Assembly (NCBI RefSeq): GCF_004363305.1
Contig: NZ_SNZA01000001.1
Coordinates: 1,267,228-1,331,227 of the forward strand
DNA from: Marinomonas communis
GTDB lineage: Bacteria; Pseudomonadota; Gammaproteobacteria; Pseudomonadales; Marinomonadaceae
Direction of reading: 5' to 3'
DNA length: 64,000 nt
Within the stretch, counting starts at the first letter, position 1, and each line of letters begins with the position of its first letter. Made by a program: the position numbers and the translations under genes. Below the pieces are notes generated by a model, which was not told the DNA's origin, made no database searches, and saw only the letters and a program-made list of their open reading frames with translations. Of this stretch, positions 33,766-43,702 are shown one piece after another.

Positions 33766-34332
33766 TTACATTTTGTTCGCTTCTTTGAATTTAGCCATCA
33801 GCTCAACAGGCTTTTTCTTCTTATTCTCGCCGTTCAATGCGTAAACAACTGTTTCACCATTTGGGCCAGCAGCGATATCAGTGTAACGAAGTGGCACCTC
33901 TCCAACGAGACGTGCGTTGTTCATCTCTTCAAGTGACTGGAATACATAAATACGCCCTTCCATGCGCATTTCACCATAGAAATCTTCCGCGCCGTTCAGG
34001 TCACCATCGAACATATCGATGCTCGCAATGCCACTTGTCTTTTTCTTGTCTTCGTTGGTCAAGCCAAATACCAGCGTCTCACCTTTTGGGCCTTCGCCAA
34101 TGCGCACTTTACGGTAAGATGTTTCACCAATTGCAAGAAAGTCTTCATACGTTGCACGATCATCGAATAAGTAAATTCGACCTTCATCATGAACTTCGTA
34201 CAAGTCTTGGTTATTTAAAGACATTTCTGTTGCAGCCATATCTGAACCAGACTGTGTATTTGTACCAGCACAAGCGGTAAGCAGCAAAGAGGAAGCAATT
34301 AAACCAACAAAAGGTAGTGAACGTTTAGTCAT
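33766..34332 (-). CDS. Lipoprotein with two copies of an unknown domain
   Basis: A 188-residue protein with a lipoprotein signal ending LLTAC (lipobox, C21). Residue S/G at the +2/+3 region lacks aspartate (CAGT), so outer-membrane sorting is expected. Two repeats, about 44-98 and 118-174, share EGRIYLF/EGRIYVF, then GE, a tyrosine, an I-x-x-GP-x-GET segment and a lysine triplet near ExKKK. I do not recognise the domain by name. It has a good TAAGGAG ribosome site, its own terminator and no obvious partner; the next gene, pldA, is 65 bases upstream on the same strand. Confidence 0.8.
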   Translation of the reverse strand: MTKRSLPFVGLIASSLLLTACAGTNTQSGSDMAATEMSLNNQDLYEVHDEGRIYLFDDRATYEDFLAIGETSYRKVRIGEGPKGETLVFGLTNEDKKKTSGIASIDMFDGDLNGAEDFYGEMRMEGRIYVFQSLEEMNNARLVGEVPLRYTDIAAGPNGETVVYALNGENKKKKPVELMAKFKEANKM

Positions 34333-34397
34333 GAGATATTCTCCTTAATGTAATTACCCATAACTTAACAATTCAATATTGCAAAAATATTGCATCC

Positions 34398-35357
34398 CTA
34401 AAGCCAGTTGGTCAGCATAAAGCCAATCCCGAATGAGCGAGTGTAGTTATCATAGTCTAGTAACGATTGACCATACCCCTCAAAGTATTGGGCATACCCT
34501 CGTACTTTCCCCCACATAGGGAAACTCACACCTAAGCGCACCGCACCTCGGTTAGTGGAGAAGTCTAGGTTATTTCTGAGTTGCAAATCGTAGGTCACAT
34601 CATTAACAACGTGCACGAGCGTCAGTTCACCATGACCTAAGTACTTTTCGATATCTGGGTTATCATCATCAGCCTTAGATTCAGGTATACGATACCAAGG
34701 CTTGAACGATACAACCGTGTTGTCATGTTCAAAGACAAAATCTGCGAAAACACGATTCCAAGAACGTGAAAGAGGCTCTCCACGACCATTAGACTGATGA
34801 TTAACACCAAAGTTTATATGGGTAAGTTTCGTGCCCAAAAACGTAAAATCTGTTTCCTTGGTTATGAAAGCTTCAGGTTCGTAACTCGTATCGCGAAAAG
34901 GCGCCGAGATTTTGCTGTTATATGCCTGCCAATAGGATTCTTGCGTGTAAGCAAACCATAGCTTGGAATCATCCCCTAATACTCCTTTGGCAACAGGAAA
35001 CTTCATACTCACTTGGAATTTAAACTCTGTATCCTGCAGGGTGTCATTAGGGTTGGCACTGTTGTACAAGTCTCGATTGCCAGACTTTTGAGCATAGTAG
35101 ACAGGCAGGAAGTAATTAGGTCGATGGGGCGTCAACACAAATGGGTCATTTGCTGTTCTTTCTTCTCGCTGCACTCGCTGCTCGACCATACCATTCGCTT
35201 TGCGAGCACGTTCCGCAATCGGCTCAGGTGTCTCTGGCTCCATCGTCGTCTCAGCAGCGTTATCTGTTGGCACTACCTGTGATACACCCTCTTGAGCCCA
35301 AGCTCCAGAAGCAACCCCCACCCCTAAAAGCAACCAATTCATTTGTCGCCACACCAT
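34398..35357 (-). CDS. pldA: Outer-membrane phospholipase A (OMPLA)
   Basis: A 319-residue protein with a signal peptide ending near AWA and a proline/glutamate-rich linker to about 70, then a twelve-strand barrel ending in an aromatic-adjacent TNWL. Catalytic H187, S189 and N201 lie in VNHQSNGRGEPLSRSWNRVF, matching H142, S144, N156 of E. coli OMPLA. YTQESYWQAYNSKISAPFRDT is also family-typical. It hydrolyses phospholipids misplaced in the outer leaflet. The ATG at 35357 has AGGAG six bases upstream; the GTG directly before it was rejected. The extra N-terminal linker makes it longer than E. coli PldA. Confidence 0.94.
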   Translation of the reverse strand: MVWRQMNWLLLGVGVASGAWAQEGVSQVVPTDNAAETTMEPETPEPIAERARKANGMVEQRVQREERTANDPFVLTPHRPNYFLPVYYAQKSGNRDLYNSANPNDTLQDTEFKFQVSMKFPVAKGVLGDDSKLWFAYTQESYWQAYNSKISAPFRDTSYEPEAFITKETDFTFLGTKLTHINFGVNHQSNGRGEPLSRSWNRVFADFVFEHDNTVVSFKPWYRIPESKADDDNPDIEKYLGHGELTLVHVVNDVTYDLQLRNNLDFSTNRGAVRLGVSFPMWGKVRGYAQYFEGYGQSLLDYDNYTRSFGIGFMLTNWL

Positions 35358-35394
35358 CACTTACTCCTAGATTAGAACGCTTGCACTATTAACA

Positions 35395-35742
35395 TTAGGC
35401 AGGAATAACCTTTTTAAGGTAACTCTCGCCATCCATTTCAACGATCTCGACAGAGAGACTAACTTGTTTTACTGAAAAACGGCTTAAAGCATCTAGGACA
35501 GACTGTGAAAGTTCTGATTTTTGATGTTTGCTTCTTCCTGGCAGCATTCTTACAGACACGTGAACAAACGCATCCTGAACGCCCCCTGTAATAAAGTGCT
35601 TGCAGGCAAAGGCCCTTAGTTTAATATCTGCTGGCTTAAAAAGTGCTGACTCGATACAGGCCTGCTGTACCGCTTCCATCCAATCTAAGGGCGGCACTTC
35701 CTGCTCTAAGTTCTGACTGTATTCAATAATACAATGTGGCAT
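35395..35742 (-). CDS. 5-carboxymethyl-2-hydroxymuconate isomerase-like tautomerase
   Basis: A 115-residue tautomerase of the CHMI family. The N terminus MPHCIIEYSQNL leaves the catalytic proline P2 exposed after methionine removal. KHFITGGVQDAFVHVSVRMLPGRS (about 48-71) is the conserved core. In E. coli C the enzyme works in homoprotocatechuate degradation, but no other genes of that route are present, so the physiological substrate is open. It lies 34 bases after a 2-hydroxyacid dehydrogenase on the same strand, suggesting a small operon. Confidence 0.85.
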   Translation of the reverse strand: MPHCIIEYSQNLEQEVPPLDWMEAVQQACIESALFKPADIKLRAFACKHFITGGVQDAFVHVSVRMLPGRSKHQKSELSQSVLDALSRFSVKQVSLSVEIVEMDGESYLKKVIPA

Positions 35743-35776
35743 GAGGACTTCCTGTTTTTAACTTTGTGATGAAGTG

Positions 35777-36757
35777 TCAATATCCTAACTGTACATCAAC
35801 CGTTGCAGGTAGCATATTCAGATGTCGATAATTGCGAATATTCTGTGCCACAATGGACACTGCACTTTCAACAGTTGTGGGTGCTGAGATGTGTGGCAAA
35901 ACGGTAATATTTGGATGAGTCCAAAAGGTATGTGAACGCGGCAAAGGTTCATATTGAAAGACATCCAACACAGCATGATGAATACGCCCTACGTTTAACT
36001 CATGTAATAACGCATCTTCATCGACTATCTTGCCACGAGCGAAGTTAATTAGCTCAGCACCGGGCTTGAGTTTGGAAAGGTTTTCATGCCCTAGCAGCCC
36101 CTCTGTTTCCGGCGTCTGAGGCAAGAGACAAACCAGAATATCACTCTGAGAAAGTAAATCGTCAAGCCCATCTTGCCCATTTAAACACTCGACACCAGTA
36201 ATATCTTTTGCACTTCGACTCCAACCTATGACAGAAAAGCCAAATTTTTTCAGTAACTTGGCCGATGCTTGACCTAACTCGCCTAAGCCTAGGACACCGA
36301 TTTTTCTTTCAGGAGCTGGCACATAAGGCAAAGGATTCCAAACAGCTTTTGCTTGTTGCATGCGATAGTCTGGCATATTGCGATGTAAATAAAGTGACCA
36401 GGCTAAAACCGCTTCACTCATAGTTCGACTGAGCTCAGGGTCAATGAGACGTACAATACTGTAGTTAGGAGTCGCATTTCCTTGGAGTAACTTCTCCACC
36501 CCAGCCCAGACACTGTGGACCCAGACCAAGCCTGGTAACTGTTTTAAGTCATCTGGATTTGGGTTTGCAATAATAGCAATCTCAGCTGTTTGCTTTTGCT
36601 GTTTACTTAACTTTGAAAAAGGCGTTATTGATTCATTTGGTAAAGCAGATGATAGAGCTTTAACCCAGTCCTGTTCTTCCTGTGTATTAAGCGAGCTTAC
36701 AAAAGGGATTATCACTGAGGTCATTCCTTTTTTCTTGTTGTTCATGATATGGCACAT
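35777..36757 (-). CDS. D-isomer-specific 2-hydroxyacid dehydrogenase (GhrA-like)
   Basis: A protein of up to 326 residues. Counting from 36757, the NAD(P) loop is GLGELG at 157-162 and the catalytic residues are R241 (NFARGKIVDEDAL), E270 and H289 (LPHISAPT). It resembles glyoxylate/hydroxypyruvate reductases of the GhrA branch. The first start lies eight bases after the stop of the GGDEF/EAL gene with no ribosome site. ATGs at 36745 or 36724 are alternatives, the last preceded directly by AAGGA. Coupling with the GGDEF/EAL gene and the tautomerase is likely. Confidence 0.87.
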   Translation of the reverse strand: MCHIMNNKKKGMTSVIIPFVSSLNTQEEQDWVKALSSALPNESITPFSKLSKQQKQTAEIAIIANPNPDDLKQLPGLVWVHSVWAGVEKLLQGNATPNYSIVRLIDPELSRTMSEAVLAWSLYLHRNMPDYRMQQAKAVWNPLPYVPAPERKIGVLGLGELGQASAKLLKKFGFSVIGWSRSAKDITGVECLNGQDGLDDLLSQSDILVCLLPQTPETEGLLGHENLSKLKPGAELINFARGKIVDEDALLHELNVGRIHHAVLDVFQYEPLPRSHTFWTHPNITVLPHISAPTTVESAVSIVAQNIRNYRHLNMLPATVDVQLGY

Positions 36758-36765
36758 TCAATCAA

Positions 36766-39171
36766 CTAAATAATTTCAATCGCACTATGTGATTCACAAT
36801 AGGATTTAAAATCGTCTGCACACATTGGGCGACCGAATAAATAGCCTTGATAAGTGTAACATCCCATGAGTTTCAACTGCTTGAAATGCTCTTCGGTTTC
36901 AACCCCCTCTGCGAGGACATTGAGTGAGAGTGCGCTCGCCATGGCAATCACAGCAAGTACTATGGCGTAATCATCTTTGTCATGAATCAAGTCTCGAACA
37001 AAGGACTGGTCAATTTTCAGGCGGTCGATCGGCAAATCCTTTAGGTATTTTAAGGATGAGTATCCTGTCCCAAAATCATCGACCGACAAACTGATGCCTA
37101 AATCCTTCAATCGCTCCATTTTAGCCAGTGCACCATCAAGATCTGACATGAGCGTTGTTTCCGTTATCTCAATATCCACTAAGTCAGGGGAAAGGCCACT
37201 GGCATCCAAAGCGGCGACAACATATTCCACTAATTTGGCATGAGCAAACTGCATTGGGCTTACATTGATCGAGACTTTCCAAGTATCCTTCCATAAACCT
37301 TGTCGACGCCATAAAGCTACTTGCTGAGTGGATTTTTGTAAGACAATCCGGCCAATGTCATGAATCAGGCCAATTTCTTCTGCGACAGGGATAAACTCCA
37401 TCGGTGAAATAAAGCCGCGTTCTTGATCTTGCCAGCGAAGCAGTACCTCAGCACCAATAATTTCGCCTTTATCATTATTTTGTGGCTGATAGTACACTTC
37501 AAATTCATCTTCTTTGAGGGCTCGATGTAATGATTTTTCCATTTGTAAACGAGCATCTGAAAGCGATTTCATATCATCTTGAAAAAAGGCAAAGGTATTT
37601 CTGCCTTGCTCTTTAGCTTTGTATAAAGCGGTATCTGCCTGACGAAGAATGGTTGCAGTTGACTCTTCTGAACCGTCAAAAAAAGAGATCCCCATACTGG
37701 CCGTCACATGTAAATCATGCCCTTCTACATGTTTAGGCTTCGAGCATTCTATCAATACTTTCTGAATAAAGTGATTGATAGAGACGTTGCTTTCTTCCAT
37801 ATCTCCACGTACACAACCCCATAGAAATACAAACTCATCACCCCCTACACGAGCAAACGTTGTATTAGGCGAAACCAACGGCATTATCCCATTGACTACT
37901 TCGATCAATAGTTGATCGCCAACATTGTGCCCTAGTGCATCATTTATTGTTTTGAAGCGATCTAGATCCAATATAATCAGTGCACCAAAGCCCCCTGGTT
38001 TCATATCATCCATGGACTTCTGGAGGTGGTCAGTCATCAAGGTTCTATTAGGTAAGCGGGTTAGCGAATCATAAAATGACAAGCGGTTAATGCGCTGCTG
38101 GGCTTCTTTGCGCTCAGATAGATCTCGCATCAACAATACAAGTTCAGTTTCGCCTTGTACTTCATATTTACTAATCCGGATTTCGACTGGCACCAGCTTT
38201 TGCTGATTGGATAAAGTGGTTTCAGCAGTCATGACTTGATCTACGGGCAGATCTTTTAATGAAGACTGCAATGACGTCCAAAAACTCCCCCCCTGAATCG
38301 AAGCAAGTGGTGCTGAAGTTAGTTCCTCTGCCGTTTTGTGTAACAATTTCTCTGCGGCACCATTGACCACTTGAATATGCAATGAATGATTCAAAACAAC
38401 AATGCCATCTGCGGCATGAGTAATCATCGCTTTTGAATGTTGGTGACTTCGGTCCAAGGCATCTAGAGCTTTGGTTAAGCGAAGCCACAGTTCATTAAAT
38501 GTATTTTTAAGGCGCCCTAACTCATCGTTTCGGTGCATAGCATTAAAACTGCTCGGCACAGAGACACCATTAGCTTCATCGACTCTTGCCAAAGACCAAG
38601 TCAATTGTTTAACCGGCCGAGTAACAATTGCATAAAACAAAAAAGATAAAAGCAGTGCTAACAGTATGTCTTTAACTAAGTTCTGGGCAAAAAGCTGTGT
38701 GTTTACACTAATGATCTGTTCTACCAAGTACCTAAGGTCGAGCTCCAACAGAATAGAGCCAAGAGGAAACTCAATTTCACTAAAGTTTAACTGTCGAGAT
38801 ACTGATAGCTGTTCCGCTAACAACCAACCAGCCACATTATTCGAAATGGACGGAGCAATAGATGGAGCTTTAGCTTGGGCAAAGACTTGTCCATTTTCAT
38901 CAAAAACGGTCGCCTGCTGTATGGCTGGGTTATACAGCAGACTCTCTGCTTGCTGCTGAGCAAAAGTCGTATCTAAACGAAATAAGGCTTGGGATAAAGG
39001 TCGCTCAACGATAGAAAGGATATCGTTAAACTCTTTTTGAATACGATAAGGTTCTTGTTGCAGAGTCTGGTAGGCTTGCACAAAGCTGAGTGCGAAGCTC
39101 AAGACAACCGCTAACGCTAGGGTAGCGAGAGACTGCTTGATGTAAAGTGATCGATTTAATGCAGATATCAT
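36766..39171 (-). CDS. Membrane GGDEF/EAL cyclic-di-GMP protein with PAS domain
   Basis: An 801-residue signalling protein. Membrane segments at about 14-34 and 166-183 enclose a periplasmic sensor. HAMP (about 184-238), PAS (about 244-360), GGDEF (about 363-530, motif GGDEF at 443-447) and EAL (about 545-795, motif EVL at 575-577) follow. The EAL domain keeps DDFGTGYSSLKYL and LKIDQSFV, so phosphodiesterase activity is possible. No inhibitory RxxD site precedes GGDEF. Net activity, cyclase or phosphodiesterase, cannot be decided by reading. The downstream dehydrogenase begins eight bases after its stop. Confidence 0.92.
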   Translation of the reverse strand: MISALNRSLYIKQSLATLALAVVLSFALSFVQAYQTLQQEPYRIQKEFNDILSIVERPLSQALFRLDTTFAQQQAESLLYNPAIQQATVFDENGQVFAQAKAPSIAPSISNNVAGWLLAEQLSVSRQLNFSEIEFPLGSILLELDLRYLVEQIISVNTQLFAQNLVKDILLALLLSFLFYAIVTRPVKQLTWSLARVDEANGVSVPSSFNAMHRNDELGRLKNTFNELWLRLTKALDALDRSHQHSKAMITHAADGIVVLNHSLHIQVVNGAAEKLLHKTAEELTSAPLASIQGGSFWTSLQSSLKDLPVDQVMTAETTLSNQQKLVPVEIRISKYEVQGETELVLLMRDLSERKEAQQRINRLSFYDSLTRLPNRTLMTDHLQKSMDDMKPGGFGALIILDLDRFKTINDALGHNVGDQLLIEVVNGIMPLVSPNTTFARVGGDEFVFLWGCVRGDMEESNVSINHFIQKVLIECSKPKHVEGHDLHVTASMGISFFDGSEESTATILRQADTALYKAKEQGRNTFAFFQDDMKSLSDARLQMEKSLHRALKEDEFEVYYQPQNNDKGEIIGAEVLLRWQDQERGFISPMEFIPVAEEIGLIHDIGRIVLQKSTQQVALWRRQGLWKDTWKVSINVSPMQFAHAKLVEYVVAALDASGLSPDLVDIEITETTLMSDLDGALAKMERLKDLGISLSVDDFGTGYSSLKYLKDLPIDRLKIDQSFVRDLIHDKDDYAIVLAVIAMASALSLNVLAEGVETEEHFKQLKLMGCYTYQGYLFGRPMCADDFKSYCESHSAIEII

Positions 39172-39389
39172 GCTTACCCTACAACCCAGTCTTCATGACA
39201 ATAAAAGCAACTTAGCTAGAAATGTAAATCCTCATTCAAAATCGACTATACAGGGTTCATTGTCATATGCAAACCACTGTTATTATGATTTATCTCAGTA
39301 AGTTAGCGACTTATTAAAGCCTAAATTGCCATAACTGCTATAAATTTCCGTTATGGACAGATTGAGTTTCAGGGACCAAATATAAGCGA

Positions 39390-40628
39390 CTACTTCGACA
39401 TCAATGTACCAGCTATTGGTTTTACTCCTTCGTATGTCTCATTTTTTTGTTGGCGTCGAGACAATATGAAAGCGACAAATAGCACTCCAGCCAACACTAA
39501 CCAGGACCCTAGTACAACAGCGCTCCAACCACCGTACTGCCAGAATGGATCTAGATAAAAACCACCCGCACTGGCTCCCAAATAGTAAAAGACTAAATAC
39601 AAAGAGGACGCACTTGCTTTTGCTTGCTTGGCATTTTTGCTGACATAACTGCTTGCCGTGGAGTGACATAAAAAGAAGCCAAAGCAATTTACAAACAAGC
39701 CAATAATGATAGTTACCAAAGAAGGGTAAAGAGTCACTAAAGAACCCAACATAATGATTCCTGTGCCAATCATCATGATTTTAGGTTGGGACAAATAACC
39801 CGCTAGTTTACCTGAAAAAGCTGACCCTACCGTGCCACTCAAATAGGTCAAAAACAATAAGCTGACGTATTTGGCAGATAAACTATATGGGGCATCTTCG
39901 AGCACAAATGTTATGTAGCTAAATTGGTTGATAAAAATGAAGAAGTTCAAACCACCAATTACATAGCACATAACTAGAACAGGGTTACGCATGTGCAGAG
40001 TGACATTGGTCACTAATGTGCGAACTAAAAAAGGCTTAGCTTGAAAATGCTGAGATTTAGGCAGCAGTACCCAAAACAATAGGAAACAAATAAGGCTCAC
40101 AACTGCCATCGTAGTAAATGCTGCAGAAGGCCCTTGCCACTCGCCAACAAAACCACCTATAAGTCGCCCGCCTATTCCACCAAGGGTATTACCACTGATG
40201 TACAAACCTACAGCAAGCGCCATGGCATGAGGTGTGTATTCATCTCCAAGATATGCTACGGCAATAGCAGGCAGACCCGCTAAGAAAAAGCCCTGTATAG
40301 CACGCAGCAGCAACAGAGTGCTGTAATCGCTCGCAAGGCTCAGAGCATATGTTGTCAAAGTCACACCGAGAAGCGTCAATACCATAATTTTCTTACGGCC
40401 AAGCGCATCAGATAAAGGACCATAAAAAAGCAACGAAAGACCGAGTGTTAAGGTGGTAATCGTAAAACTACTTGCAGCTTGAAGCTCGCTGATATCATAG
40501 GTTTGCGCAATCATTGGCAACAGTGGCTGGGTGACATAGACATTGGCAAACACCATAAAAGAGCCAATTATCAGTGCCAATGTACCTCGCCAAAATGCCC
40601 AACCATTCGATTCGATCAATGCCTTCAC
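39390..40628 (-). CDS. MFS transporter, YnfM-like
   Basis: A 412-residue MFS carrier with twelve segments. ANVYVTQPLLPMIAQTYDIS (about 28-47) and motif A GPLSDALGRKKIMVLTLLG (about 70-88) fit the YnfM branch related to Bcr/arabinose-type exporters. The substrate is unknown. It is divergent from a LysR regulator with 85 bases between, the same arrangement as ynfM and ynfL in E. coli, so substrate-linked induction by that regulator is expected. Confidence 0.87.
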   Translation of the reverse strand: MKALIESNGWAFWRGTLALIIGSFMVFANVYVTQPLLPMIAQTYDISELQAASSFTITTLTLGLSLLFYGPLSDALGRKKIMVLTLLGVTLTTYALSLASDYSTLLLLRAIQGFFLAGLPAIAVAYLGDEYTPHAMALAVGLYISGNTLGGIGGRLIGGFVGEWQGPSAAFTTMAVVSLICFLLFWVLLPKSQHFQAKPFLVRTLVTNVTLHMRNPVLVMCYVIGGLNFFIFINQFSYITFVLEDAPYSLSAKYVSLLFLTYLSGTVGSAFSGKLAGYLSQPKIMMIGTGIIMLGSLVTLYPSLVTIIIGLFVNCFGFFLCHSTASSYVSKNAKQAKASASSLYLVFYYLGASAGGFYLDPFWQYGGWSAVVLGSWLVLAGVLFVAFILSRRQQKNETYEGVKPIAGTLMSK

Positions 40629-40713
40629 CCTATGTGCAATTACTTTAAAAGCACTATACGCTGACGCTATCCATCAATAAAATATATATAAATTATCATT
40701 TGGATCAAAAGTT

Positions 40714-41604
40714 TTGATTGAAATAAAACCGCTACGCTATTTTTTAAAGGTTGCAGATACGCTCAGCTTTACCAGAGCCTCTGAGCAATTATTCGTGGCC
40801 CAGCCAGCTATCAGTATGGCCATTAAAAAACTTGAGCGTGACTTCGACGTGACTCTTTTTCATAGGCGAGACAGAAAGATAAGCTTAACCGATGAGGGAC
40901 GAGTGCTTTACGAGCATGCAAAGAAGCTGGTTCAGCAAGCCGACCAGACACAACTCGCAATGAAAGAACTGAGTGGCCTCAAAACAGGAGAGGTTCGGGT
41001 TGGTATCCCAAGCATGCTTGGCTCTTACTATTTTCCCCCTATCCTGATGGCCTTTCGACATCGTTACCCTAACTTGACCCTTCAAGTGATTGAGGGAGGC
41101 ACATGGAAGCTTCAACAAATGTTAGAGAATGGCGAGATCGACCTTAGCGTCATTGTTGCTGAGGCACCAAATGAGTCACTGGAAACTCGGGCACTTCTCA
41201 AAGAACAAATGTTGGTCACTTTGAACCATGACCACCCCTTCGTAAAGCACCAAAGCATCTCACCTGAACTCTTTTTTCAAGAAGAGCTGGTGATGTTTAA
41301 AGAAGGCTATTTTCACCGACGTGTCATTGACCGATTGGCAAGCCAACAAGGCATCAAACCAAACATTGGCTTTGAAACCAATTTGATCCCTCTTATCAAA
41401 TCGATTGTGAAACAAGGATTTGGGATCACAACGCTACTAGGTATGGTGATCGAAGAGAATGATGAGCTGGTAACAAGACCGTTTTCAGATGAAGTTTGGC
41501 TAGACATCAACATTGCTTGGCGGAAAGACGGCTATTTATCCAAAGCTAATCGAACGTTTCTACAGTTCTTAATAAGTGAGACCGAACAAAGCTCCTCAAC
41601 TTAG
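40714..41604 (+). CDS. LysR-family regulator, YnfL-like
   Basis: A 296-residue regulator. The helix-turn-helix covers about residues 3-62 (LRYFLKVADTLSFTRASEQLFVAQPAISMAIKKLE), and the C-terminal substrate-binding fold has VRVGIPSMLGSYYFPPIL (about 93-110). The frame begins with TTG at 40714. No ATG exists upstream in frame, and a GGATC ten bases before is the only ribosome-site candidate, so the gene is probably weakly translated. It is divergent from a YnfM-like MFS carrier and probably controls it. Confidence 0.88.
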   Translation: MIEIKPLRYFLKVADTLSFTRASEQLFVAQPAISMAIKKLERDFDVTLFHRRDRKISLTDEGRVLYEHAKKLVQQADQTQLAMKELSGLKTGEVRVGIPSMLGSYYFPPILMAFRHRYPNLTLQVIEGGTWKLQQMLENGEIDLSVIVAEAPNESLETRALLKEQMLVTLNHDHPFVKHQSISPELFFQEELVMFKEGYFHRRVIDRLASQQGIKPNIGFETNLIPLIKSIVKQGFGITTLLGMVIEENDELVTRPFSDEVWLDINIAWRKDGYLSKANRTFLQFLISETEQSSST

Positions 41605-41742
41605 TTTTAGCCTGAATCATGAGAGATCGGGAGACAGTGAAAATAGTTTATTAAACAGTATGTAAAGTTTTGTGTCTTTTCTTTATATTTAGCGGCTAAA
41701 CTATTAATGCGACAGTTCACCCTTCAAATTAAGGAATAGTTA

Positions 41743-43650
41743 ATGCGTCTTTCTCTTCAGAGTAAAATCACGCTGCAAAGCATCCTAGCCATACTTATTG
41801 TCTCCATTTCTGTTGGTTGGCTTGCTTACAATAAATTCTCTAGCGCTAATCAAACCAGCATGCTGTCAGAGTCTGAATCTCAAGCATCAGCCATCAATGT
41901 CTACTTGACAAACTGGTACTCAGACCGGGAGTCAACTATGGCAACGGTCAAAAAGCATCTTGAAAAGTCTTTAGTAAATCAAGAAGAGAACGAGGATGAG
42001 ATTCTCTCAATTCTTCAGCAAGCACAATCCAGTTTAGGGTTTGGTATGACGTTTCTAGGGCTGGAAAATGGCCACATGTACCGACATGATCCAAGCCTAA
42101 ACAGTGCTGATTATGATCCTAGAGTACGCTCTTGGTATAAAGATGCCAAAGCGGGAAAACAGTCTTACGTCACCTCGCCTTATATTTCAGCATCGACGAA
42201 AAAGTTATCCATGACATTTGTTGAGCCCATTTTTGTTAAAGGTCAATTCGTTGGTGCCATCGGTGGACTCGTCTTTTTGGATGACTTGCTTGACCGAATT
42301 CTTGAACTAAAAGTACTCGGTGACGGTGAGTTAATGCTGCTAAGCAGTTCAGGAGAAGTTATCGCTCATCAGAATAAAGAATTTATTCAAAAGAAAATTA
42401 CAGAGTTAGATTACCAACTTAATCAGAGTGACCTTAACCAATCACAACAAAACTCTATATTTAAAGAAGTGAAAGTTGATGGTGTTGCTAAGTTTGCTTA
42501 CTTACAAAACCTTACCAAGGCTGACTGGACGTTAGTGCTTGTTATGGACAAAAGTAAGTTGATGGCTTCGATTAATGATTTCGCCACTTCTGCTGTCCTA
42601 TCAACAGTCGTTCTATTGGTTATACTATCTTTAGTGGTTTTCAAAGTAACTCAATGGCTATTGAAGGATTTAAGAACTGTCACCGCGCGCCTTCAGGACA
42701 TCGCACATGGCGAAGGCGATTTAACCGCGCGCATCTCGGTCAACAGTCAAGACGAAGTGGCGGCCCTAGTAACGGCTTTTAACCAGTTTGTCGAACGCCT
42801 GCAAAAGACCATCAACAATATTAAGTCCATTGAAAATAAAATCACCCAACAAACTGACTCTATTAATAGAACATCTGAGCACAGTCACAGCCGACTTGTA
42901 GCACAACAAGACAGCATCACCATGGTGGCAACAGCTGTTCATGAAATGGCTCAAGCGACTCAAGAGATCGCAGACAATGCACTCGAAACCGCCCACAATG
43001 CTGACAATGCAGTGTCATCAAGTGAATCAGGGCAGGCGCAAATTGACACCAGCCAGAAAAGTATTCAAAAGCTCGCTCAGGAAGTTGGTGCGGTTTCAGA
43101 AGTTATTCAGCGTGTTAGCCAAGACGCTGAAAATATTAACTCCATTCTCAATACGATTTCTGATATTGCTGAGCAAACCAATCTATTGGCGCTGAATGCT
43201 GCAATTGAAGCGGCTCGCGCTGGCGAACAAGGCCGAGGCTTTGCCGTCGTTGCAGATGAAGTTCGCGTGTTGAGCCAGAGAACCTATAGCTCGATTGAAG
43301 AAATTCAAAAAATGATTGAGAACCTACAGAGCAGCAGCGGGCATGCCGTAACCCAGATCCATAAAAGCCATGAGCAAGCCGAGAAAAGTGTGACGGACAT
43401 TCATGCAGCTCGAATGAGTTTTGATGAAATCAAACTTCTCATTACCAGCATCAGTGATAGAGCCACTCAAATTGCCAGCGCGACAGAAGAACAAACCAGC
43501 GTGACAAAAGGAATTAGCCAGAACACAACGGAAGTTGATGAAGGGGCTCGCGAGATGGTGACGTTCGCGCAACAAAATGCTGAAACGGCCAACCAGTTAG
43601 CTAACTTAACGAAAGAGTTAAACGAAAATATCCATTATTTTAAAAGCTAA
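41743..43650 (+). CDS. Methyl-accepting chemotaxis protein with dCache sensor
   Basis: A 635-residue chemoreceptor. Membrane segments at about 10-28 and 281-302 enclose a double-Cache sensor with [25 protein letters not shown] (about 124-148) and MTFVEPIF. The R...WY...Y arrangement recalls amino-acid-binding dCache domains. HAMP (about 303-357) and a signalling domain with [20 protein letters not shown] and [18 protein letters not shown] follow. It lacks an obvious C-terminal CheR-binding pentapeptide. The ligand is unknown, but an amino acid or amine is plausible. Confidence 0.93.
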   Translation: MRLSLQSKITLQSILAILIVSISVGWLAYNKFSSANQTSMLSESESQASAINVYLTNWYSDRESTMATVKKHLEKSLVNQEENEDEILSILQQAQSSLGFGMTFLGLENGHMYRHDPSLNSADYDPRVRSWYKDAKAGKQSYVTSPYISASTKKLSMTFVEPIFVKGQFVGAIGGLVFLDDLLDRILELKVLGDGELMLLSSSGEVIAHQNKEFIQKKITELDYQLNQSDLNQSQQNSIFKEVKVDGVAKFAYLQNLTKADWTLVLVMDKSKLMASINDFATSAVLSTVVLLVILSLVVFKVTQWLLKDLRTVTARLQDIAHGEGDLTARISVNSQDEVAALVTAFNQFVERLQKTINNIKSIENKITQQTDSINRTSEHSHSRLVAQQDSITMVATAVHEMAQATQEIADNALETAHNADNAVSSSESGQAQIDTSQKSIQKLAQEVGAVSEVIQRVSQDAENINSILNTISDIAEQTNLLALNAAIEAARAGEQGRGFAVVADEVRVLSQRTYSSIEEIQKMIENLQSSSGHAVTQIHKSHEQAEKSVTDIHAARMSFDEIKLLITSISDRATQIASATEEQTSVTKGISQNTTEVDEGAREMVTFAQQNAETANQLANLTKELNENIHYFKS

Positions 43651-43666
43651 TATGCTGCTCAGGTCG

Positions 43667-43695
43667 AAGCAGGGTTGTTGAAAACAACCCTGCTT
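43667..43695. terminator. Bidirectional terminator between the chemoreceptor and NnrU genes
   Basis: A 13-base perfect stem, AAGCAGGGTTGTT with its complement, loop GAA, between convergent genes. A T-rich stretch follows on the plus strand. Confidence 0.8.
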
Positions 43696-43702
43696 TCATC
43701 TT

